This document shows, one piece after another, positions 8,344 to 17,585 of a stretch of 64,000 bases of DNA. Each line of letters starts with the position of its first letter. The first letter of the stretch is position 1. The stretch is from Crocinitomicaceae bacterium. GTDB taxonomy: Bacteria > Bacteroidota > Bacteroidia > Flavobacteriales_D > Crocinitomicaceae. A model generated the notes under the pieces. The model was not told the DNA's origin. It made no database searches and saw only the letters and a list, made by a program, of their open reading frames with translations. The stretch spans positions 1 to 64,000 of the forward strand of contig JAQVCM010000014.1 in NCBI GenBank assembly GCA_028689775.1, read 5' to 3'. The translations under genes and the position numbers were made by a program.

Positions 8344-9075
8344 TTATTTTTTCAAAGATTTAATAACTGTTAATGCTGCTGCCATGAAGATGGTAATCAC
8401 ACTGAAGAAGTACAAGATATCACTGGTATCAATTACACCACGTTTGATGGAATCGTAATGATAACTAATTCCGCAATATTTGATGATGCTGTCCAAACCA
8501 CCAACGGCGCTAAAGGAACCGAGCAAGGTCAATCCGTCGTATAAAATCCAGCATAAAAACATCGCTAAAATAAACGCAACGATTTGACTAGAAGTGATGG
8601 ACGAAGTAAAAATACCGACTGCTACGAACGTTGAACCCAACAAAATCAATCCGATATAGGATGTAAAAGTTGCTCCACCATCCACAACGCCAACTGGATA
8701 ACCTAAAAAATAAACGGAGATGTAAAAAATAATGGTTGGCACCAAGGCGATGATTAACAAGGTTACTCCGGCAAAATACTTCGCCAACAAGATCTGTAAA
8801 TCCGATAAAGGTCTGGTAAAAAGTAATTCAATGGTTCCTGTTCTTCGCTCTTCCGCAATAGATCGCATGGTGATTGCTGGAATCAGAATGAGAAAAATAA
8901 GTGGAGATAAATTAAAAAACGGAATTAAATCCGCCTCAGCACCTTCTAGAATATTGGTATCATACGAAATGATCCAATGGAAAAGTCCAGAGGTAATTAA
9001 AAATATCAGGATAAAGATGTATCCGATGATGGAACTCAAAAAACTACGAATTTCTTTAAAATATAATGCTTTCAT
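8344..9075 (-). CDS. gldF: Gliding-associated ABC transporter permease GldF
   Basis: This ABC-2-type permease has six predicted membrane spans and the central segment RSIAEERRTGTIELLFTRP, typical of the GldF/NosY type. I chose the ATG at 9075, which gives a 243-residue protein starting MKALYFKEIRSF like other GldF proteins; an in-frame ATG at 9126 would add 17 residues with no family counterpart. It is the first gene of the gldF-gldG(-DUF4340) unit and is divergent from the barrel-protein gene at 9303. It is expected to form the membrane channel with GldG and a separately encoded GldA ATPase. Confidence 0.92.
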   Translation of the reverse strand: MKALYFKEIRSFLSSIIGYIFILIFLITSGLFHWIISYDTNILEGAEADLIPFFNLSPLIFLILIPAITMRSIAEERRTGTIELLFTRPLSDLQILLAKYFAGVTLLIIALVPTIIFYISVYFLGYPVGVVDGGATFTSYIGLILLGSTFVAVGIFTSSITSSQIVAFILAMFLCWILYDGLTLLGSFSAVGGLDSIIKYCGISYHYDSIKRGVIDTSDILYFFSVITIFMAAALTVIKSLKK

Positions 9076-9302
9076 TGAAAGTTTTAAATAAAGCTCAAAA
9101 TTAAGATTATTGTTGTAAAAAATCAACTGTATTTATTGAATAGTAGTAATCTATGATTGAACACGCTTTTCTGTACACATAAACAACTAATAATCAATAA
9201 AATAAATCCTTTTTCATTTTTCACTACTTCAAAATACGCCATTTGCCGTATTTCAGCATTTCTGATTATGCAGCAAATTTGCAATATATTAAAACTTCTA
9301 TT

Positions 9303-10193
9303 ATGAAAAGAAACTACTTAATCGTCCTCTTTATAGGTTGTACCTTCTTTATCAATGCGCAGCTTGTTAATTATAAAACAATCAAAGATGAACCAAAAGA
9401 TGCAGCAAACTTGCACATCAATTTTGAACTTCTGCACATCGAAACTTCTTTGAAAAACATATCAGGAACATCATTCAACTTGGGTCTAAATTCTGTTTAC
9501 AACTTCAAGAATAAAATTGGTGGAGAAGTCACTTTTAGAAAATCCTATGTTCCACAAGGAGTTAAAGGACATACGCAATTTGGAATTGGTACATTTTACA
9601 ATTTTGCTAGCAAAACAAAAGTCAGAGATCAAAAAATAGTCTTGGATAGCAAAACGGTTCGAAAAGGTGGCAAAGATTACACAGAAACTACCTCCATTCA
9701 AGTTCCTTCATCCGTTCTCAAATCTTTTGGAGTGCGTTTCGGAATGGACTACACTTCTGAGTTTTTAGAAGCAGAATTGAAATATCAAAACTTTGTTGGC
9801 GATTATCGTTATCAGTCCACAGGCGTTTATTTCGGATACTTGTATACCTCACAAATGAACACACAAATTGACACGGATAGCTACGGATTAGCTGCGCATC
9901 GATTCATCCGAAGATATTATGTGGATGGACTCATTTATCCCGGTAAAAAGATTACATCAATTCCTGGAGACGTGTTACACACAGGTCCTAAAGGAGAGTT
10001 TTTTGGATGGAGAGCAGGCGTGGAATTTTTAAGTCCTGAACCAAGAAGAGTTCATAAAAACTCCATGTACATCAAAGTAGAAGCGGGAATGCGACCTTTA
10101 GACGGTATTTACATGGTAGTCGCTGCTGGCATTAGCTTCAAGCGAAAACTGAAAAGTTCCTCCGCCTATAAACAAGTTCGAGAAACTGAATAA
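9303..10193 (+). CDS. Predicted outer-membrane beta-barrel protein, unknown function
   Basis: I do not recognise a named family. The ATG at 9303 gives a clear signal peptide (MKRNYLIVLFIGCTFFINAQ); an upstream ATG at 9243 adds 20 residues before it and is less likely. The mature part of about 275 residues has alternating polar/aromatic strands and glycine turns (for example GVRFGMDYTSEFLEAELKY and YIKVEAGMRPLDGIYMVVAAG), as expected of an outer-membrane barrel. It precedes the OmpA/PD40 gene by 50 bp in the same direction, so the two may be co-expressed. It may be a T9SS- or envelope-associated barrel, but that is a guess. Confidence 0.7.
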   Translation: MKRNYLIVLFIGCTFFINAQLVNYKTIKDEPKDAANLHINFELLHIETSLKNISGTSFNLGLNSVYNFKNKIGGEVTFRKSYVPQGVKGHTQFGIGTFYNFASKTKVRDQKIVLDSKTVRKGGKDYTETTSIQVPSSVLKSFGVRFGMDYTSEFLEAELKYQNFVGDYRYQSTGVYFGYLYTSQMNTQIDTDSYGLAAHRFIRRYYVDGLIYPGKKITSIPGDVLHTGPKGEFFGWRAGVEFLSPEPRRVHKNSMYIKVEAGMRPLDGIYMVVAAGISFKRKLKSSSAYKQVRETE

Positions 10194-10243
10194 AAGAGTT
10201 CGGATCTCTGTCTATAAAATCAGCAATTTAAAAAAAACACATT

Positions 10244-11785
10244 ATGAAAAAGATAACGATCACATGGAGCATATTATTGGCTTGTATTTTTTCTCCAATT
10301 CACGCTCAAATCGAAAATTTAGGACCGCTAGTCAACTCCAAATATTCAGAAATTTCTCCTTACCTAAGCCCGGATGGAAGTAAGATTTTTTTCATCCGAG
10401 AAGATCATCCTGATAACACCCGTGTTGGTGAAACGCAAGATGTATGGTGGGCAAATTTAAAAAATGACAGTGTCATCTCCAAAGGAAAACACTTTGGATT
10501 TCCATTCAACACGATGAAATACAATTCGATCGATTTTCAAAGTGCAGACGGTCAATTGAGAATCATTAAGGGTGTTTACGATAAATACGGTCAGTATAAA
10601 AAAAGTGGATTTTCATATTGCACATTGGGAGTTGATGGTTGGTCAAATCCAACAAAAATACTTGTAAAAAATTATGCAAAAATGTCCAAAGGAATTTATG
10701 TTGGAATGTGTGTTGCACCAAGCGCCAATGTGATGATTTTATCCTTTTCTGAAAAGCGAAAAAACAACAAATCTGAATTGTACATTTCCAAACGAATTAA
10801 CGATGAAAAATGGTCAAAACCTCAAAAGATAAACGGAACCCAAAATGGAGATTTCGCACCGTTTGTGGCGGCAGACAATAAAACCATGTACTTTTCTTCA
10901 ACTACCCGCGGAGGTTTCGGAAATGCCGACATCTTCATGATGAAAAGACTGGATGAAACGTGGTTAAATTGGTCAGAACCTGTGAATTTAGGTGACAAAA
11001 TAAATACCGAAAAATGGGATGCCTATTTCTCCGTTTCTCCGACAGGAAGATATGCGTTCATGGTTAGTTCAATTGGAGGCAACAGCGACTTGTATCGTTT
11101 GCCACTGTTTTCGAAAAACAAAGAAGAAGCTGTATTATCAAAAGAAGCTAAACCAGATCCAGTAATCATCATTGAAGGAATTGTGAAAGATGCTGAAAAC
11201 AATCAGGTCTTGCAAACCACGTTAACGTACACCAACATCACCAACAATCAAGTGGAAGGCGTTGGACGTTCATCGGCTATTGATGGAACTTACAAAATTG
11301 TTCTGCCATACGGAAGTAACTATTCAATCAATGCAAGATTAGCAGGGTATTATGCAGAAAATTTAAACATTGATCTTTCTACAGTGGGTGAATTTGAGAT
11401 TATCAAAAGAGATATTTTTCTAAAACCAATTAAAGCTGAAGCCATTATCCGATTGAATAACATTTTCTTCGAAACAGCTAAATCTGTTTTGTTACCTACC
11501 TCTGAAAATGAATTGGATGGATTGATTGCAATTTTAAACGAAAATTCAGGAATGCAAATTGAGATTCGCGGACACACAGACAACGTGGGTGCAGATGCTT
11601 CCAATCAAACGCTTTCTGAAAATAGAGCAAAATCAGTAGTTGAATATCTTACTTCCAAAGGAATTTCAGCTAACAGACTTGTTTACAAAGGATTTGGTGA
11701 AACAACTCCAGAAGCATCCAACGAAACAGAAGAAGGTCGCGCATTGAATCGAAGAGTAGAATTTAGAATTACCGTACTGAAATAG
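10244..11785 (+). CDS. OmpA-family protein with PD40 propeller and CarboxypepD-reg domain
   Basis: A signal peptide (1-21) is followed by PD40/WD40-like propeller strands (about 30-290; for example SPYLSPDGSKIFFI and AADNKTMYFSSTTRGGFGNADIF), a carboxypeptidase-regulatory-like beta domain (about 305-385) and an OmpA C-terminal peptidoglycan-binding domain (about 395-513) with the GHTDNVG and LSENRAKSVVEYL motifs and the terminal NRRVEF. The architecture matches PorE-like and other T9SS- or envelope-associated proteins of Bacteroidota that bind the cell wall at the outer membrane. A terminator follows. Function in envelope anchoring is inferred from domains; which of several paralogues this is cannot be told from sequence alone. 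Confidence 0.85.
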   Translation: MKKITITWSILLACIFSPIHAQIENLGPLVNSKYSEISPYLSPDGSKIFFIREDHPDNTRVGETQDVWWANLKNDSVISKGKHFGFPFNTMKYNSIDFQSADGQLRIIKGVYDKYGQYKKSGFSYCTLGVDGWSNPTKILVKNYAKMSKGIYVGMCVAPSANVMILSFSEKRKNNKSELYISKRINDEKWSKPQKINGTQNGDFAPFVAADNKTMYFSSTTRGGFGNADIFMMKRLDETWLNWSEPVNLGDKINTEKWDAYFSVSPTGRYAFMVSSIGGNSDLYRLPLFSKNKEEAVLSKEAKPDPVIIIEGIVKDAENNQVLQTTLTYTNITNNQVEGVGRSSAIDGTYKIVLPYGSNYSINARLAGYYAENLNIDLSTVGEFEIIKRDIFLKPIKAEAIIRLNNIFFETAKSVLLPTSENELDGLIAILNENSGMQIEIRGHTDNVGADASNQTLSENRAKSVVEYLTSKGISANRLVYKGFGETTPEASNETEEGRALNRRVEFRITVLK

Positions 11786-11806
11786 ATAACCACTATTTTA
11801 ATTGTG

Positions 11807-11840
11807 AAACCAACGTGCAAAATGTACGTTGGTTTTTTTT
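11807..11840 (+). terminator. Terminator after the OmpA/PD40 gene
   Basis: AACCAACGT and ACGTTGGTT form a 9-bp stem followed by a run of eight T, starting about 22 bp after the stop codon. Confidence 0.88.
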
Positions 11841-11904
11841 ATTCGATAAAAGTCAATGAATTAGGTGTTCAGTTGATAAAAAAACAAATCCTTTCCGCAG
11901 AAAT

Positions 11905-11912
11905 TATCTTTG
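11905..11912 (+). promoter_or_regulatory. -7 promoter element upstream of rlmH
   Basis: TATCTTTG matches TAnnTTTG and lies about 90 bp upstream of rlmH, after the preceding terminator. A -33 TTG at ideal spacing was not found. Confidence 0.45.
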
Positions 11913-11996
11913 CTCAGATTTCAGAATAAAACCAAAATCTTCCAGATACAATCCAATTGAAGTCGACAAAAAGATTAAACTTGTAATCTGAAATAA

Positions 11997-12476
11997 ATGG
12001 CTATGAAAATCAAGGTAATTTGTGTTGGTAAAACGGGAAAAAGCTTTCTTTTAGAAGGTGAACAAGAATATTTAAACCGTTTGAAGCATTACATTCCAAT
12101 CGAAAGAATTGAAATTCCTGATTTAAAAAATGTCAAAAAATTGACCATCGAGCAAATCAAAAAACAAGAAGGAGATTTGATTTTATCTAAAATTAATTCA
12201 GGCGAACAAGTTTACCTCTTGGATGAACACGGGAAAACTTTTACCTCTGAAAAATTTGCCGATTTCCTACAACAACGTTTCAATCAAGGTGGTCACGCGT
12301 TGACCTTGGTTATTGGTGGTCCGTATGGATTTTCAGATGAAGTTTATGCAGCGGCAAACGGTAAAATATCGATGTCTGAATTGACATTTTCGCATCAAAT
12401 GATCCGAATGATTTTATTTGAACAAGTGTATCGCGGCATGACGATTTTGAAAGGTGAGCCGTATCATCATCCATAA
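11997..12476 (+). CDS. rlmH: 23S rRNA (pseudouridine1915-N3)-methyltransferase
   Basis: RlmH is a SPOUT-class methyltransferase that methylates N3 of pseudouridine 1915 in helix 69 of 23S rRNA, acting on assembled ribosomes as a homodimer. The 159 residues match the family size. Visible features are the N-terminal MKIKVICVGKTGKS strand, VYLLDEHGKTFTSEKFA, the SAM-binding knot loop VIGGPYGFSDEVY and the C-terminal LFEQVYRGMTILKGEPYHH. The ATG at 12003 (two codons in) is an equally good start and matches relatives better. It has its own promoter and stands alone between transport/envelope genes. High confidence. Confidence 0.96.
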   Translation: MAMKIKVICVGKTGKSFLLEGEQEYLNRLKHYIPIERIEIPDLKNVKKLTIEQIKKQEGDLILSKINSGEQVYLLDEHGKTFTSEKFADFLQQRFNQGGHALTLVIGGPYGFSDEVYAAANGKISMSELTFSHQMIRMILFEQVYRGMTILKGEPYHHP

Positions 12477-12577
12477 AAAACGACCAATCTCCTCATCAAA
12501 ACCACAAAATTCACCAGCTTATTTCGTCCTTGAATAAATGAGCTTCATCCTTTCCTCCATCCTACAATCATTTTAAT

Positions 12578-12585
12578 TATATTTG
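12578..12585 (+). promoter_or_regulatory. -7 promoter element of the M16 peptidase pair
   Basis: TATATTTG is a full match to TAnnTTTG, 52 bp upstream of the first M16 gene. Confidence 0.6.
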
Positions 12586-12637
12586 CTATCTGTAAAATAT
12601 AGACATTTACGGAAGAGATACTTAAATAAATCTTAAA

Positions 12638-14110
12638 ATGAATATGAAAAAACATCTTTTTGCAATTGCTATTTTGGCCTTCGCAAGTAATGCTTGGTCA
12701 CAGCGCAAAATTGAGTATGTAGAATATGATTTACCGAACGGACTTCATGTAATTCTTCATGAAGAACGCTCTACGCCTATTGTCGCAGTTTCAATCATGT
12801 ACCACGTTGGTTCAAAAAACGAAACTCCAAACCGTACCGGATTTGCTCACTTTTTCGAACATTTATTGTTTGAAGGTTCTGCAAACATTGGTCGTGGTGA
12901 ATACAGTGAACTGGTTGAAAAAAATGGAGGTGCATTGAATGCAAATACTTCCCAAGACCGAACGTATTACTACGAATTACTTTCTTCCAACCAATTGGAA
13001 TTGGGATTGTGGTTAGAAAGCGAACGTTTATTACACGCGAAAGTTGAAATAACGGGAGTTGAAACACAACGTCAAGTCGTAAAAGAGGAAAAAAGACAAC
13101 GTATTGACAACCAACCATACGCATCTTTTATGGGGAATATGTTTGCAAAAATGTACAAAGTTCACCCCTACAAATGGCAACCAATTGGTAGCATGGAAGA
13201 TTTAGATGCTGCTCAAGAAGAAGATTATGTAAATTTCTACAAAACGTTTTACGTTCCATCCAACGCAGTTTTATCGATTGCAGGAGACATCAACATCGCT
13301 GAAACGAAAAAAATGATTGCAAAATACTTTGGTTCAATTCCAGGTGGACAAGCAATCAACTTATACCGTGATTTTGAAAATCTTTCAGACGCAGACTTTG
13401 AGAAAACATATTCTATTGCAAAATCAAAATTTGATGCAAAAGATTTTATGAATTCTAAAAATGCAGACGCTCAAAAAGTAATCAAAAAATACAGCGCAAT
13501 GAAAACGGTAATTCCAAGACCAGAGCGCAACGAGCCAGCTTTAACAGGTGTTACCTTAGATACCATTTACGACAACATCGAATTACCAGCAGTATTTGTA
13601 GGTTACAGATTGCCAGAACAAACACATAAAGATGCGTATGCATTGGACATGTTGAATTCTGTTTTATCAGGAGGAACGAGTTCTCGAATGAACAAAAACA
13701 TTGTTGAGAAAAAGCAATTGGCCATGGCGGCATTCTCTTTTGCTTTCCCTTTGGAAGATCCAGGAATGGGATTGGTAGCTGCAATTGGTTCGGCTGGTGT
13801 TGATTGTAAAACATTACAAGAAGCATTGGATGAAGAAGTAATGGCTGTTCAAAACGAATTGATTTCTCAGGAAGAATTTGAAAAATTAAGAAATGGGAAA
13901 GAAAATGACGTAATTACTTCCAACAGTTCGGTTGCAGGTATTGCTGAAAACTTAGCTCAAAACTACCTTTACTATGGCGGAACAGCAATGATTAACCAAG
14001 AAATGGCGAAATACATGGCGGTGACGAGAGAAGATATTCAACGTGTTGCTAAAAAATATTTCACGCCAGAAAACAGAGTGATCTTATATTATTTACCACA
14101 ACCGAAATAA
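12638..14110 (+). CDS. M16-family zinc metallopeptidase (catalytic subunit)
   Basis: A secreted peptidase of the M16 (insulinase/pitrilysin) family. A signal peptide (about 1-22, ending in WSQ) precedes the inverted zinc motif HFFEH (71-75); a downstream glutamate in LWLESERL (about 128) is the likely third ligand. The C-terminal half is the usual non-catalytic M16 domain (about 215-470). The next gene encodes a second M16 protein without the zinc motif, so the two probably form a heterodimer like the mitochondrial processing peptidase, in the periplasm or outer envelope. The second ATG (codon 3) is also possible. Substrate is unknown. Confidence 0.9.
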   Translation: MNMKKHLFAIAILAFASNAWSQRKIEYVEYDLPNGLHVILHEERSTPIVAVSIMYHVGSKNETPNRTGFAHFFEHLLFEGSANIGRGEYSELVEKNGGALNANTSQDRTYYYELLSSNQLELGLWLESERLLHAKVEITGVETQRQVVKEEKRQRIDNQPYASFMGNMFAKMYKVHPYKWQPIGSMEDLDAAQEEDYVNFYKTFYVPSNAVLSIAGDINIAETKKMIAKYFGSIPGGQAINLYRDFENLSDADFEKTYSIAKSKFDAKDFMNSKNADAQKVIKKYSAMKTVIPRPERNEPALTGVTLDTIYDNIELPAVFVGYRLPEQTHKDAYALDMLNSVLSGGTSSRMNKNIVEKKQLAMAAFSFAFPLEDPGMGLVAAIGSAGVDCKTLQEALDEEVMAVQNELISQEEFEKLRNGKENDVITSNSSVAGIAENLAQNYLYYGGTAMINQEMAKYMAVTREDIQRVAKKYFTPENRVILYYLPQPK

Positions 14111-14181
14111 GAGTTCATGCTAGCTTATTGAGTTGTGTAAACAACTGAAAGTCATTTTAAAATTCATTCAAAAAAACACAA

Positions 14182-16269
14182 ATGAAAAAAATAATTTTAT
14201 CCTGTGCGTTGATATTAAGTGCATCACTTGGATACAGTCAATTGGACAGATCCGTTCGTCCGAAAGCTGCAACGCCTCCAACGATTAATATTAAAGATTC
14301 TGAAGTTTTTAAAACCAATAACGGAATCACGGTTATTCTTTCAGAAAACCACAAATTGCCAAAAGTTTCCATCCAATTGGTGATGGGTGCTGATCCAATT
14401 GCCGAAGGAAGCCGAGCAGGTTTATCTGATATTACTGGACAATTAATTATGTCTGGAACAAGCAATAGATCGAAAGATAAATTAGACAATGAGATTGATT
14501 ACATTGGTGCAACGTTAAGTGCAACGGGTTCTTCTATTTACTTGTCATGCTTATCTAAACACGCTCCGAAAGGACTGGAATTGATGTCAGATGTTTTATT
14601 AAACGCCAATTTCCCAGAAGCGGAATTTGATCGCATCAAAAAATTAAATGCATCTGCTTTGCTTTCTGCAAAATCGAGTGCTGATGAAATGGCTAACAAC
14701 GCAGTTCAAAAAGCAAATTTCCCAAAAGGACATCCGTATGGAGAAGTGATGACGGAAGCTACTTTGGAAGCGATTAGCAAAACAGATGTTGAGAATTACT
14801 ACAAAATGATTTTCACGCCACAAGGTAGTTACTTGGTGATCGTTGGTGACATGAATAAGGAACAAGCGAAAGAAATGGTCGAAAAGTATTTTGGTACTTG
14901 GAAAGGAGGAGCAGCTTACAAACAAGAAGTAGGTCCTGGAATTTTCAGCAAAGGAAATCGCGTTATTTTCGTTAAAAAAACGGGTGCTGTTCAATCCAAA
15001 GTAGTGATTACGTATCCAATCAAAATCAAACAAGGAGACAAAGACCAAATTCCATTGACGGTTGCAAACGGTATTCTTGGTGGTGGCGGTTTTGGAACCC
15101 GAATGATGCAAAACTTACGTGAAGACAAAGCATACACCTATGGTTGTTATTCTAGTTTAGACATTACCAACAACGGAAGTTATTTTTCTGTTTCTGGAAA
15201 CTTTAGAAACGATGTGACGGATAGTGCAATTGTTCAAATTTTGAAAGAGTTAGGAAACATTACGGACAGTTATGTAAAAGATTCTGAATTGGATTTAACG
15301 AAATCTGTTATGGCAGGAAACTTTGCACGTTCATTGGAAAATCCGCAAACAGTTGCTCGTTTTGCATTGAACATTGTTCGTTACAACTTACCAAGTGATT
15401 ACTACCAAACCTATTTACAAAAACTAGGTAACATTAGCAAAGAAGATGTTTTGGATATGACTCAAAGTTATTTCACCGCTCAGAACTGCAACATCATTGT
15501 AGTAGGAAATGAAGACATTTTGGAAAAATTAAAAGTATTTGATGCAGATGGTAAAATCGAACTTTTCGATGCTTTCGGAAACGAAGTGAAAGAAATGAAA
15601 ACAGCTGCGATCACCAAACAACAATTGATTGAAAAATACATTTTAGCAACGACTGTTTCTACTTCCATGAAAGCTGCAAACAAGAAATTGAAAAAAGTAA
15701 AATCAATCAAGCAAGTGATGGAAATGAGTAATGCTCAACTTCCTTCTCCATTGGTTTTAACAACGTATTTCGTTGCGCCAAACAAAACTGCTTCTAAAAT
15801 GGAAATGCAAGGAATGATGATTCAAAAAGATTATTTTGATGGATCTAAAGGTTCTTCTTCTAACATGCAAACTGGTAAAAAAGATTTCACAGAAGAAGAA
15901 ATTGCTGAAAGAAAAAAGAAAGGCGGTGTTTTTGCTGAATTAAACTACGAAGCAAACCAAGTTGATTATTCTCTTTTAGGAATTGAAGAAATGGACGGGA
16001 AAGATGTTTATGTTTTAAAAGTTGTTGATGGCGAAAGTCAATCATTCGATTACTACGATGTAAATACATTCAACAAAGTAAAATCATTGAACATCCAGAA
16101 AGCAGAAGGAGAATCTGTTGAAGTAGTTCGAACATTCGGAGATTTTAAAGAAGTAAATGGCATCTTATTTCCTCATTCATCTACCTTGATGCTTGGTAAC
16201 ATGGGATTAGATGGCAAATTAACTACGATCGAAATTAACGGTAAAGTTGAAGCTACGGTTTTTCAATAG
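14182..16269 (+). CDS. M16-family partner subunit without zinc motif, with C-terminal extension
   Basis: A 695-residue secreted protein (signal peptide about 1-19) with two M16 domains over about 30-460. The HxxEH motif is absent: the corresponding stretch reads ADPIAEGSRAGLSDITGQL. The second half keeps the LREDKAYTYG segment typical of the partner that supplies the Arg/Tyr pair for substrate binding. An extra domain of about 215 residues (about 480-695) follows; its pattern of strands and the INGKVEATVF ending resemble LolA-like lipoprotein-carrier folds attached to some Bacteroidota M16 proteins. It lies 71 bp behind the catalytic M16 gene, with a terminator after it. It is probably the non-catalytic half of a heterodimer. 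Confidence 0.87.
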   Translation: MKKIILSCALILSASLGYSQLDRSVRPKAATPPTINIKDSEVFKTNNGITVILSENHKLPKVSIQLVMGADPIAEGSRAGLSDITGQLIMSGTSNRSKDKLDNEIDYIGATLSATGSSIYLSCLSKHAPKGLELMSDVLLNANFPEAEFDRIKKLNASALLSAKSSADEMANNAVQKANFPKGHPYGEVMTEATLEAISKTDVENYYKMIFTPQGSYLVIVGDMNKEQAKEMVEKYFGTWKGGAAYKQEVGPGIFSKGNRVIFVKKTGAVQSKVVITYPIKIKQGDKDQIPLTVANGILGGGGFGTRMMQNLREDKAYTYGCYSSLDITNNGSYFSVSGNFRNDVTDSAIVQILKELGNITDSYVKDSELDLTKSVMAGNFARSLENPQTVARFALNIVRYNLPSDYYQTYLQKLGNISKEDVLDMTQSYFTAQNCNIIVVGNEDILEKLKVFDADGKIELFDAFGNEVKEMKTAAITKQQLIEKYILATTVSTSMKAANKKLKKVKSIKQVMEMSNAQLPSPLVLTTYFVAPNKTASKMEMQGMMIQKDYFDGSKGSSSNMQTGKKDFTEEEIAERKKKGGVFAELNYEANQVDYSLLGIEEMDGKDVYVLKVVDGESQSFDYYDVNTFNKVKSLNIQKAEGESVEVVRTFGDFKEVNGILFPHSSTLMLGNMGLDGKLTTIEINGKVEATVFQ

Positions 16270-16289
16270 ACTGAATTAAGATTATTGGG

Positions 16290-16323
16290 AAGTCCTGCGT
16301 AATTCGTTACGTGGGACTTTTTT
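16290..16323 (+). terminator. Terminator after the M16 pair
   Basis: AAGTCCTGCGTAA and TTACGTGGGACTT pair over 13 bp with two wobbles around a TTCG tetraloop, followed by TTTTT. This is a textbook intrinsic terminator. Confidence 0.92.
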
Positions 16324-16657
16324 GTTTTTGGGGATTGTTGGGAAAGGGTTAGGCATGGATTTACTTCGTATCTGCTGCGCGGTATCTGCGATGCTGCCTT
16401 TGGCGGTAAAATTGAAGGGCATACCCGAATAGCACGGATTTAATATGTTAGCTAAGTAATTAACGGATTAAAATTTGCAAAAATTCAATCTGTGTAATTT
16501 GGGAGTGTTTATCAAAAAAAAATCCGTGACCGCGAAGCAGGTTTCGTGAAAATTTGTGGCTAAATTAATACGCATCCACGTCAAAAAATAAACGTTTCTA
16601 CATTCAAGGTCGCAAACATCTTTTCTTCTCAACCTTAATAATCCAATCTTGATTTTG
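16324..16657. other. 334-bp intergenic stretch with repeat-like phrases
   Basis: No gene is seen. The stretch contains a phrase of the type aatccgtg...aaaatttgtggc, common in Bacteroidota spacers. In this copy it is split by about 16 bases (16540-16555) flanked by CGTG on both sides, as if a short piece had been inserted with a 4-bp duplication. The promoter of the following gene lies at its right end. Confidence 0.4.
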
Positions 16658-16665
16658 TATATTTG
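16658..16665 (+). promoter_or_regulatory. -7 promoter element of the enoyl-CoA hydratase gene
   Basis: TATATTTG lies 16 nt before the ATG, leaving a leader of about 10 nt. Confidence 0.6.
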
Positions 16666-16681
16666 TATCAAAAATTAAAGC

Positions 16682-17455
16682 ATGTCAGAAGCTATCAATC
16701 AAGGTCACGTTCATTTTGAAATTAATGAAAAAGGAATTGCAACCGTAGAATTTGGTCATCCGTTGAGTAATTCGTTACCAGGGAAAATCCTTCAAAAATT
16801 AGCAAATACCATTACGGAAATGGGAAACAACGAAGCTGTCAAAGTGATTATCTTGAAATCAGCGGGTGAAAAAGCATTTTGTGCTGGAGCGAGTTTCGAT
16901 GAATTGATTTCCATTGAAAATTTAGAAGTTGGAACGACTTTCTTCTCTGGTTTTGCAAATGTCATCAACGCGTGTCGAAAATGTCCGAAATTAATCATTG
17001 GTCGCGTACAAGGAAAAGCTGTTGGTGGCGGAGTTGGAATGGCTTCTGCTGTTGATTATTGTTTGGCGACTGAGCACGCCGAAGTAAAACTTTCTGAGTT
17101 AGCTGTTGGAATCGGGCCGTTTGTGGTTGGACCAGCAGTTGAACGCAAGATTGGTACAGCTGCAATGAGTCAGTTGGCAATTGATGCAACTTCTTGGCAA
17201 TCTGCTCAATGGGCGATGAACAAAGGTTTATATGCTGCTGTTTATCAAACAACTGAAGAAATGGATAAAGCAATCGATAAATTGGCAACAACCTTGGCGG
17301 AATCAAATCCTGAAGCGATGTCGATGTTAAAATCCATTTTTTGGCAAGGAACAGAAAACTGGGATACGCTTTTGGCGGAACGTGCAGGAATGAGTGGGAA
17401 ATTGGTTTTATCTGATTTCACCGTGAATGCAATCCAGAAGTTTAAAAAGAAATAG
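16682..17455 (+). CDS. Enoyl-CoA hydratase/isomerase-family protein with one catalytic glutamate
   Basis: A crotonase-fold protein of 257 residues. The oxyanion-hole pieces are AFCAGASFDEL (65-75) and VGGGVGMA (114-121). In classical enoyl-CoA hydratase two glutamates act (Glu144 and Glu164 in rat numbering). Here the first position is Gly119, in GGGVG, while the second is kept as Glu139 in KLSEL. A single glutamate is typical of enoyl-CoA isomerases and some other crotonases rather than the standard hydratase. It has its own promoter and terminator and no fatty-acid genes beside it. The fold is certain; the reaction is open. Confidence 0.85.
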   Translation: MSEAINQGHVHFEINEKGIATVEFGHPLSNSLPGKILQKLANTITEMGNNEAVKVIILKSAGEKAFCAGASFDELISIENLEVGTTFFSGFANVINACRKCPKLIIGRVQGKAVGGGVGMASAVDYCLATEHAEVKLSELAVGIGPFVVGPAVERKIGTAAMSQLAIDATSWQSAQWAMNKGLYAAVYQTTEEMDKAIDKLATTLAESNPEAMSMLKSIFWQGTENWDTLLAERAGMSGKLVLSDFTVNAIQKFKKK

Positions 17456-17472
17456 ATCAATTTTACAGATAG

Positions 17473-17508
17473 AAAAGACTTTTAGTTTGAATACTGAAAG
17501 TCTTTTTT
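17473..17508 (+). terminator. Terminator after the enoyl-CoA hydratase-family gene
   Basis: AAAAGACTTTTAGT and ACTGAAAGTCTTTT pair over 14 bp with one wobble, ending in a T run. Confidence 0.88.
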
Positions 17509-17585
17509 CATTTTACAAGCTTTCAAATTCGTTTAAAGATCATTTAAAACGCATTTAAATACCATACAACCCATTTTCAAATCGC

